The position numbers and the translations under genes are program-made. The notes beneath the pieces are model-generated. The model did no database searches. It saw nothing but the letters and a program-made list of their open reading frames with translations, and had not been told where the DNA came from. Below are positions 1 to 5,059 of a stretch of 5,578 nt of DNA, in pieces (the first letter of the stretch is position 1; each line of letters starts with the position of its first letter). This DNA is from Bacillota bacterium (GTDB taxonomy: Bacteria; Bacillota; Sulfobacillia; RBS10-35; JAJYVN01): NCBI GenBank assembly GCA_021791995.1, contig JAJYVN010000093.1, positions 4,469-10,046 of the forward strand, in the 5' to 3' direction.

Positions 1-746
1 CCAGCGCAACGGATCTTCTCACCCAAGAGGCCATTTTGTTGGCCCAATCCGCAGGTGTGGCCGGGATCCAGCTCTCGCTCGATGGTGCCTCGGCCACGAC
101 GCACGACCGGTTTCGCGGTGTCCGCGGCACATTTGCGCGCACGATGGACGCCGCGCGGTGGGCAGGGCAGGCTGGTGTGTCCCTCAGTGTTGCGACCACC
201 GTGACCCGGGACAACGCCGACGAACTGCCGGAGATCGCCGAGCGTGTTCGGGAGATGGGTGCTCGCATGTGGAGTCTCTTTTTCTTGGTTCCGACCGGGC
301 GTGGACGGCCGGAGTGGGAGGTTGATCCCAGGAGGGCCGAGGAGATCCTTCACTGGTTGGTGGAGACCGGACCAAGCCTTCCCTTCCGCGTCAAGACGAC
401 CGAGGCACCACAGATCCGTCGGATGGCGGCGGTTGGCCAGGTGGGTACGAGGATTGGGGACGGAGCCGGCTTTGTGTTCATCGCCTATAACGGCGAGGTC
501 TACCCGAGTGGGTTTTTGCCGCTTTCCGTCGGCAATGTCCGGTCCGATTCGCTGGGGGACATCTACCGGACCGCTCCGCTGATGAAGGAGCTACGTGATC
601 CCGATGCGTTGCACGGTCCGCGCTGCGGACGCTGCCCGGACCGTGCGCTGTGTGGTGGCTCGCGTAGCCGGGCCTGGGCCCATAGCGGCGACCCGCTGGG
701 GGACGATCCGCTGTGTTTTGTGGGGGAGGGTGTTGCGTTTGAATAA
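1..746 (+). CDS. Radical SAM/SPASM protein, TIGR04053/AhbD-like, N-terminus missing
   Basis: This is the C-terminal 247 residues of a radical SAM enzyme, read from base 3. The frame is open to the window edge and the first residues (SATDLLT) already fit the middle of the barrel, so the gene begins upstream and its CxxxCxxC motif is outside the window. Visible are the barrel motif SLDG (residues 25-28 of the fragment), LVPTGRG (95-101), VKTTEAP (130-136), GEVYPSGFLPL (164-174), GNVR (177-180) and a SPASM/twitch-type cysteine set, C208, C211, C217 and C238, expected to bind an auxiliary 4Fe-4S cluster. From memory these match the BA_1875-type subfamily TIGR04053, related to heme b synthase AhbD, usually about 370 residues long. 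Relatives read APHYRR where this protein has APQIRR, so a His-Tyr pair seems lost. The next gene overlaps its end and encodes a second radical SAM enzyme. Family assignment is firm; the substrate, probably a tetrapyrrole, is inferred. Confidence 0.9.
   Translation, partial: SATDLLTQEAILLAQSAGVAGIQLSLDGASATTHDRFRGVRGTFARTMDAARWAGQAGVSLSVATTVTRDNADELPEIAERVREMGARMWSLFFLVPTGRGRPEWEVDPRRAEEILHWLVETGPSLPFRVKTTEAPQIRRMAAVGQVGTRIGDGAGFVFIAYNGEVYPSGFLPLSVGNVRSDSLGDIYRTAPLMKELRDPDALHGPRCGRCPDRALCGGSRSRAWAHSGDPLGDDPLCFVGEGVAFE
611..646. repeat. 10-bp perfect inverted repeat inside the first radical SAM gene
   Basis: GCACGGTCCG (611-620) is repeated in inverted form as CGGACCGTGC (637-646), separated by 16 nt. 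The spacer offers a competing smaller hairpin, GTCCGC/GCGGAC around a 3-nt loop (616-630). The repeat sits in the codons for the SPASM cysteines, about 90-130 nt ahead of the second gene's start. It may be a by-product of GC-rich coding sequence; no U-tract follows, so it is not an intrinsic terminator. Confidence 0.5.
725..729 (+). promoter_or_regulatory. Ribosome binding site inside the upstream gene
   Basis: GGAGG within a G-rich run lies in the last codons of the first radical SAM gene. It is 9 nt before TTG at 739, 3 nt before TTG at 733 and 0 nt before GTG at 730. On spacing it supports TTG 739 as the start of the second radical SAM gene. It places the start inside the first gene's coding sequence, an arrangement typical of translational coupling. 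Confidence 0.6.
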
Positions 747-1905
747 TCTGAGCAGGCTGTTGGGGGCTCCCGCGGGGGAGGGCCCGGATCTGCGGTATGG
801 GCACGGGGCATCTCGGTCGATGACAGGGGCCCTGCCCAACACGGGGCCGGTTGTGGTCTGGAACTGGACGCGGTCCTGTAATCTCCGCTGCGAGCACTGT
901 TACGCCCAGGCCGTCCAGGGGTTTGTTCCGGGTGAGCTCGATACCGGGGAGGCCCTGGCGCTCATTGACCAGTTCGCTGCGCTCCAGGTCCCGGCTCTGA
1001 TCCTCTCGGGCGGCGAGCCGCTCGTCCGCCGGGACGCCCTGCAGCTCCTCGGGGCAGCCGCCGATCGGGGACTGCGCTGCACGCTTTCGAGCAATGGGAC
1101 CCTGATCAATGCGGCGAAGGCCAAGGCCATCGCGGATGTCGGGGTTGTCTATGTTGGGGTCAGCATCGACGGTCCCCAGGACCTGCATGACCGCTGGCGC
1201 GGTCAACGCGGGGCATATGACCGGACGATGGCCGCCATCGGGTATCTGCGGGAACAGGGGGTGCGCGTGGGGCTACGCTTTACGCTCCATGCGGGCAATG
1301 TCGCCTACGTCCCGGCGGTTCTGGACCTGGTGGAGCAACACGACATCCAGCGGATCTGCTTCTATCACCTGGTTCCGGCGGGTCGGGGCATGGGACTGGA
1401 CCCCTTGCAACTGGCGCCGAGCGAGACCCGACGGGTCTTGGACCAACTCTTGGAGCGCACGCGCTTGTGGCTCGGGCAGGGCCGAGACGTCGAGGTGCTC
1501 ACCGTTGATAACCACTCCGATGCCCCGTATGTCCTCCTCTGGGCGGAGCGTTTTCTACCGGAGCGCGCCCCCGCCATTGCCCGCATGCTGCAGCGCAACG
1601 GGGGAAACCGCTCCGGTCGGGCCCTGGTGGCGATCGACGCGCAGGGGAACGTACACCCCGATCAGTTCTCGAGCGATGTGGTGCTCGGCAACGTTCGGGA
1701 GCGGCCGTTCCGTGAGATCTGGGAGGTGGGTAGCTCGGAGTTGGCGCGCTACCGCGATCGGAAAAACCTCTTGCACGGGCGCTGCGCGGGGTGTCGCTGG
1801 CTCGATGTGTGCAACGGAAACCTCCGCGCGCGTGCAGCCGCAGCCGGTGACCCCTGGGGGCCCGATCCTGGGTGCGTGCTCACCGACCTTGAGATCGCCC
1901 AGTGA
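739..1905 (+). CDS. Radical SAM/SPASM protein, AhbC/NirJ-like tetrapyrrole side-chain enzyme
   Basis: A complete 388-residue radical SAM enzyme, the normal length for AhbC/NirJ. The SAM-cluster motif CxxxCxxC is C47, C51, C54 (CNLRCEHC), followed by SGGEP (90-94), SSNGTLI, and SIDG (142-145). AhbC/NirJ-type signatures are YHLVPAGRG (209-217), VDNHSDAPY, NGGN (287-290), HPDQF and LGNVRERPF. A C-terminal cysteine set, C349, C352, C358 and C379, should hold an auxiliary 4Fe-4S cluster. In known relatives AhbC removes acetate side chains from 12,18-didecarboxysiroheme to give Fe-coproporphyrin III, and NirJ acts on the same type of substrate on the way to heme d1. Which reaction applies here cannot be decided from sequence alone. 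TTG 739 is chosen for its ribosome binding site spacing; GTG 730 or TTG 733 would add 3 or 2 residues. The frame also stays open upstream to ATG 595, but that extension lies within the first gene and looks like shadow coding. Its stop abuts the stop of the convergent reductase gene. Confidence 0.9.
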   Translation: MNNLSRLLGAPAGEGPDLRYGHGASRSMTGALPNTGPVVVWNWTRSCNLRCEHCYAQAVQGFVPGELDTGEALALIDQFAALQVPALILSGGEPLVRRDALQLLGAAADRGLRCTLSSNGTLINAAKAKAIADVGVVYVGVSIDGPQDLHDRWRGQRGAYDRTMAAIGYLREQGVRVGLRFTLHAGNVAYVPAVLDLVEQHDIQRICFYHLVPAGRGMGLDPLQLAPSETRRVLDQLLERTRLWLGQGRDVEVLTVDNHSDAPYVLLWAERFLPERAPAIARMLQRNGGNRSGRALVAIDAQGNVHPDQFSSDVVLGNVRERPFREIWEVGSSELARYRDRKNLLHGRCAGCRWLDVCNGNLRARAAAAGDPWGPDPGCVLTDLEIAQ

Positions 1906-2919
1906 TCAGCGCGCGATCGATGTCGAGTGGTCGGCGTGCAGGTGCGCGCGTGGATCAAGGAACGTGGCGGCGGCGTTCACGGCCAACGCCGCCTCGCTGA
2001 AGGCCGAAGCGATCAGCGGGAGCTTGCCCGGATACAGGACCGCATCCCCGATGGCGTAGATCCCGGGGGTGACGGCCATCCGGTCAGGGGCTACGGGGAT
2101 GTGTCGGCCTTCCAGGGGCAGACCCCACGCCCGTACGGCCGACAGGTCGGCCACAAAGCCGAGGGAGAGCACGACCGCGTCCAAGGCGACCTCTTCGGTC
2201 TTTTCCGTGGGCAGATGCCGGATGCGGGCTCGCTCCGGTCGGTCGGTGCCTTCCAAGTTGTCCACCACGGTGGAGCGGCGGATGTGTACTCCCGCGCGCT
2301 CGGCACGATGCAGCGACGACTCGACGGCGCGAAAGGCCTCGCGCCGATGCACGAGCGTGGTGGTCGCACCCGCCTCGGCCAATTCCGAGGCCCAGTCCAG
2401 GGCCGAATCCCCGCCACCCACCACGAGCACGTGGCGACCTGCGTAGCTCGCCACATGGGAGACCGTGTGCAGAATGCCTCGTCCCTCCCACCGGTCCACC
2501 TCCGGAACCCCCAGTGGGCGGGGTGTGAAGGCACCGACCCCGACCGCGATGATGACGGCCCGTGCCTGATAGGTTCCCTGGGAGGTTTGGAGCAAGAAGC
2601 CGCCGCGATGGGCCTCGAGGCTTGTGACCGGTTCGGAGGTGCGAATGTCCGGCGTGCCAAAGCGGGCCTGGCGCTCTAGTGCGGAGACCAGGTCTGCCCC
2701 CCGTACACCCGGAAGTCCGCCGACGTCGAAGATGGTCTTTTCGGGATACAGTGCCGCGACCTGGCCGCCGAGAAACGGCAGGGCTTCGAAGACGCGTGCC
2801 TCGAGGGACCGGAGCCCTGCATAAAAGGCGGCGAAGAGGCCGGCGGGACCACCACCCACAATCGCAAGATCGGAGACAGGGTTTGTATGGTCCAAGGTGA
2901 CCCCCCAACGGACAAACAT
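1906..2919 (-). CDS. Ferredoxin-NAD(P)+ reductase, thioredoxin-reductase-like (YumC type)
   Basis: A 337-residue FAD enzyme expected to move electrons between NADPH and ferredoxin or flavodoxin in the cytoplasm. In order it shows the FAD dinucleotide motif GGGPAG (22-27), FLGGQVAALYPEK (49-61), the NAD(P) motif GGGDSALDWA (168-177), HRR (191-193, the usual contact for the NADPH 2'-phosphate), the FAD motif IGD (290-292) and a C-terminal HSTS (331-334). It has no cysteine at all, hence no CxxC redox pair, which excludes thioredoxin reductase. The overall match is to Bacillus YumC and the type-2 FNR family (EC 1.18.1.2), 330-350 residues long. The ATG at 2919 has only a GGAG one base upstream. 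TTG at 2895 (minus strand) has a GGGGGG run 5 nt upstream and would give the usual short lead of about 13 residues before the glycine motif, so it may be the true start. It converges on the AhbC/NirJ-like gene and diverges from the FapA-like gene. Confidence 0.92.
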   Translation of the reverse strand: MFVRWGVTLDHTNPVSDLAIVGGGPAGLFAAFYAGLRSLEARVFEALPFLGGQVAALYPEKTIFDVGGLPGVRGADLVSALERQARFGTPDIRTSEPVTSLEAHRGGFLLQTSQGTYQARAVIIAVGVGAFTPRPLGVPEVDRWEGRGILHTVSHVASYAGRHVLVVGGGDSALDWASELAEAGATTTLVHRREAFRAVESSLHRAERAGVHIRRSTVVDNLEGTDRPERARIRHLPTEKTEEVALDAVVLSLGFVADLSAVRAWGLPLEGRHIPVAPDRMAVTPGIYAIGDAVLYPGKLPLIASAFSEAALAVNAAATFLDPRAHLHADHSTSIAR

Positions 2920-2959
2920 GCTCCATACTTTGCACGACAGGTTCCGAGCGAGACAAGGT

Positions 2960-2990
2960 CCATCCGGCCGAGAGAAAAACGGCCAGATGG
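2960..2990. repeat. Imperfect 11-bp dyad with 9-bp spacer upstream of the reductase
   Basis: The left arm CCATCCGGCCG (2960-2970) and right arm CGGCCAGATGG (2980-2990) are complementary at 10 of 11 positions around the A-rich spacer AGAGAAAAA. The dyad begins 41 nt upstream of the ATG at 2919, so it may be an operator for a dimeric regulator or a hairpin in the reductase mRNA leader. Neither strand has a U-tract after the stem, so it is not a standard intrinsic terminator. The structure is seen directly; the regulatory role is inferred. Confidence 0.65.
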
Positions 2991-3155
2991 GCGTTCGGGA
3001 AGGAGGTGTGCGGCAAGGGGCGAAGAGAAATAACCTTCATAGCTCCCCCCGTAAACCCCTCAACGTTTCCGGCGGATCGACGATAACGAGATTAGGTGGC
3101 TTGTGCCTTGCTCCCAGGCGGTGTCTTGCCGTCGGGTGAGACCGTTGGAATGCCA

Positions 3156-3160
3156 GGAGG
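3156..3160 (+). promoter_or_regulatory. Ribosome binding site of the FapA-like gene
   Basis: GGAGG (within AGGAGGG) lies 6 nt before ATG 3167 and fixes that start. A second GAGGAG lies 6 nt before the in-frame ATG at 3263 (residue 33), so a shorter second product is possible. Confidence 0.8.
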
Positions 3161-3166
3161 GAAACG

Positions 3167-4912
3167 ATGGTGTGGCCGCTACGGAAGAGCCGAGCGAATC
3201 CAGAAGGGCCCACGTTGCCCGAACCATCGGTGCCAGAGAGGGCGCCGGAAGAGGAGCCAGCGATGGGGAAGGATGGGCAGGTGTGGATCGAGGAGGGAAG
3301 GGTGCATGTCCGTAACCCAACCGGGCATGGTCGGTGGCCGAGCCTGTGCGTCGATGCGTCCAGCGGCCTGGAGGTCCTGATCAACGGCAAGCCGCGCACG
3401 GGTCAAATCGTGGTGCAACAGACGGATACGATCGTTGTGCAGGGTCGCACCGAGGAGGTGGCGGGCCGCATTGATGTCTCCATCTCGGAGGACGAATGTC
3501 TGGCGTGGATTACGGTGCTTGTCCCGACCATGGTGGAAGCGACCGCGGCTGATGCCCCGGCGGACGTAGTGGTCCATGTGGTGCCACATAAACAGACGGC
3601 GTCCCGGCCGCACAGCTTCACTACACAGGATGTGCTGATGGCGCTGGCTGAGGCGAACGTGCGAGTTCCTCCTTTGGAAGGGTCCGTAGAGGAGGCGCTT
3701 CGCTCCCCCGGGGATCGGGTGCTGGTGGCTCGAGCCCGGCCCGAGGGGCGGTCCCCGGTGCTCTGGTCGATCATCGAAGAATCGGGCAAGGTGACGGGGA
3801 CTCCCCGACGTGCCCGCCCGTTCGTTGCTGTCGGCCAGCCGATCGTGGAGATCGATACCCGCGCTCCGATCACCACAACCGGGCGCGTTCTGGCCTCCTC
3901 GCCCGAGAGCCGCCCCACGCTGGTGGCGGGCACGGGAACGATGCTGGTGGCCGATGGCCACACCGCGATCGCAACGGCCAGCGGCCGTCCGCAGGTCGCG
4001 GTAGAGGGAGCGCGCGTTACGGTTTCGATCGCCCCCGCGATGCGGATGGAGGGCTCCGTCACAGAGGAGACAGGGGACGTGACCACGGACGGACACCTCT
4101 GGATCGGCGGTGACGTAGAGGCGGACCGGAAGGTTCAGGCCAACGGGGACGTGGAGATCGAGGGTAAGGTGGTTGGCGCGCGGATTATGGCGGCTGCGGA
4201 CATCAGCATTGGGCGCGGAGCGGCCAAGTCCGTGTTGGTCGCGGGCGGCGCCGGTTGGACCTATGCGGAGCTTCTCCCTACCTGTGACTCCCTCTTGGAG
4301 AGCCTTCGCCAAGTGGTCAAGCTACGGGGGGACAATCTCGCGTTGGTACGTCGCGTGACCGGCCTGGTGCGACGCGTGGATACAGCCCTTGCGGACTGTG
4401 ACGCAATCATTGATCCGGAGGTGCAGCACCTCGCCAAGGTCATGCACGACCTTGCGCGGATCTTCGAAGGTGGTGGTGATGAGGACACCACCACGCAACG
4501 TATCGCGGCCGTTTCGCACGATGTGGGGGAGGTGCTCTCCACGGCGCTGGCGCGCATGCGGGATCGGCTGGATCATCCAGGCGGATGCGTGACCCCATAC
4601 CTCGACAACTCGCGTCTGGAGGCAACCGGTGACGTTGAGTTGGGGCAACCGGGTGCGTGGCGTTCCGACATTGTGACCCTAGGCATGGTGCATGGATCCG
4701 CAACCTTTCGCGGTGGATCGATCTTCGCTGCCCGCGGCGTCCATCTAGCGACGGTCGGGTCGGACAACGGCCTCGTGACGCGCGTCGAGGTGGGGCCTGG
4801 GGCGGTATTTGAGGCGAGTGTCGTGCACGCCGGGACCACGGTGGTCTGTGGCGATACCAGTCGTTCCTTCACGCAGCAAACGCACAAAGTGGTGTTGGGG
4901 CGGCGCCGCTGA
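3167..4912 (+). CDS. FapA/DUF342-family beta-helix protein
   Basis: A 581-residue protein of the FapA (DUF342) family, whose cellular role is poorly defined; some relatives are linked to flagella. Residues 1-35 are rich in Pro and Glu and look disordered. Residues 36-120 form a beta-rich N-terminal domain (SSGLEVLINGKPRTGQIVV). From about 230 the typical DUF342 repeats appear: a GHTAIATASGRPQ stretch (264-276), VTVSIAP (284-290), then short GD-containing turns (HLWIGGDVEAD, VQANGDVEIEG, ADISIGRG), as expected of a right-handed beta-helix. Residues 366-470 are an alpha-helical, probably coiled-coil, insert, followed by a second beta-helix part to the end with FRGGSIFAARGVHLATVGS (514-532), a common family motif. 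No signal peptide or membrane segment is seen, so it is probably cytoplasmic. No flagellar or chemotaxis gene is in view. The ATG at 3167 has a strong ribosome binding site; ATG 3263 is the alternative. Confidence 0.85.
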   Translation: MVWPLRKSRANPEGPTLPEPSVPERAPEEEPAMGKDGQVWIEEGRVHVRNPTGHGRWPSLCVDASSGLEVLINGKPRTGQIVVQQTDTIVVQGRTEEVAGRIDVSISEDECLAWITVLVPTMVEATAADAPADVVVHVVPHKQTASRPHSFTTQDVLMALAEANVRVPPLEGSVEEALRSPGDRVLVARARPEGRSPVLWSIIEESGKVTGTPRRARPFVAVGQPIVEIDTRAPITTTGRVLASSPESRPTLVAGTGTMLVADGHTAIATASGRPQVAVEGARVTVSIAPAMRMEGSVTEETGDVTTDGHLWIGGDVEADRKVQANGDVEIEGKVVGARIMAAADISIGRGAAKSVLVAGGAGWTYAELLPTCDSLLESLRQVVKLRGDNLALVRRVTGLVRRVDTALADCDAIIDPEVQHLAKVMHDLARIFEGGGDEDTTTQRIAAVSHDVGEVLSTALARMRDRLDHPGGCVTPYLDNSRLEATGDVELGQPGAWRSDIVTLGMVHGSATFRGGSIFAARGVHLATVGSDNGLVTRVEVGPGAVFEASVVHAGTTVVCGDTSRSFTQQTHKVVLGRRR

Positions 4913-4977
4913 AGCCGTCGAACGTGGCGAACGGTGAAGGGGGCCGGGCGCAAGGGTTTAGCGCGAACGGGGGAGAA

Positions 4978-5013
4978 GGAGCACAGGAGCGATCCGTAGC
5001 GGATCGGTGCTCC
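4978..5013. repeat. Bulged stem-loop, possible transcription end or mRNA-stabilising structure
   Basis: An outer stem GGAGCAC (4978-4984) pairs with GTGCTCC (5007-5013). An inner stem CGATCCG (4990-4996) pairs with CGGATCG (5000-5006) around the 3-nt loop TAG. The only interruption is a 5-nt bulge, AGGAG (4985-4989), on the left. The left arm holds GGAGC twice (4978-4982 and 4986-4990), and either copy can pair with GCTCC (5009-5013), so two alternative folds exist. It begins 65 nt after the FapA-like stop. No U-tract follows on either strand, so a classic intrinsic terminator is not supported. Confidence 0.6.
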
Positions 5014-5045
5014 CGAGCGGCATGCGATCGGCCCTTGGGGGTGGT

Positions 5046-5051
5046 GAGGGG
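5046..5051 (+). promoter_or_regulatory. Ribosome binding site deciding the GTG start of the BrkB-like gene
   Basis: GAGGGG lies 8 nt before GTG 5060 but only 2 nt before GTG 5054. An in-frame TGA at 5045-5047 limits the start to positions after it. The spacing favours GTG 5060. Confidence 0.6.
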
Positions 5052-5059
5052 CGGTGCAT

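Larger units (their letters stand above)
2920..3166. promoter_or_regulatory. Divergent intergenic control region
   Basis: This 247-bp gap separates the 5' ends of the reductase (minus) and the FapA-like gene (plus), so promoters for both should lie here. It has more A/T-rich patches than its surroundings (around 3021-3040 and 3079-3094). No clear consensus promoter is visible. A weak plus-strand candidate is TCAACG, 16 nt, GATAAC (3059-3086). A weak minus-strand candidate is TTTACG, 17 nt, TTATTT, in the 3026-3054 stretch. Neither is good enough to annotate separately. No convincing gene is present. The region also contains the dyad at 2960-2990. Confidence 0.55.
4913..5059. other. Intergenic gap between FapA-like and BrkB-like genes
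   Basis: This 147-bp G-rich gap has no ORF of note. It carries three short direct copies of CGAACG (starting near 4919, 4928 and 4964) and the stem-loop at 4978-5013. No clear promoter for the downstream gene is visible, so that gene may be read from a promoter in or before the FapA-like gene, or from one too unlike consensus to recognise. Confidence 0.5.

Noticed and set aside
595..738. N-terminal extension of the second radical SAM protein back to ATG 595
   Set aside because: The extra 48 residues are Arg/Ala/Val-rich shadow coding over the first gene's cysteine motif. AhbC/NirJ proteins start close to the TTG/GTG cluster at 730-739, and a ribosome binding site lies there.
478..1206. Minus-strand open frame of 242 codons across the radical SAM junction
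   Set aside because: No domain, Pro/Arg-rich composition, fully antisense to two genes with clear motifs.
1109..2059. Open frame of 316 codons on the plus strand overlapping the second radical SAM gene and the reductase end
   Set aside because: The translation is low-complexity, rich in Ser, Arg and Trp, with no motif. It is a frame shadow of two well-supported genes.
1906..2919. Thioredoxin reductase as the identity of the minus-strand flavoenzyme
   Set aside because: The protein has no cysteine, so the redox-active CxxC pair is absent; ALYPEK and the HSTS tail fit the YumC-type ferredoxin reductase.
2084..3040. Open frame of 318 codons on the minus strand in another frame of the reductase gene
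   Set aside because: Gly/Arg/Pro-rich shadow translation; the reductase frame carries all FAD and NAD(P) motifs.
3179..4312. Long open frame (377 codons) on the minus strand opposite the FapA-like gene
   Set aside because: Its translation is rich in Arg and His with no recognisable domain, and it lies wholly opposite a gene with clear family motifs. Long antisense frames are common in GC-rich genes.
4470..4494. 9-bp perfect hairpin GTGGTGGTG/CACCACCAC inside the FapA-like gene
   Set aside because: It is explained by repeated Gly and Thr codons in a GGG...TTT linker and has no terminator features.
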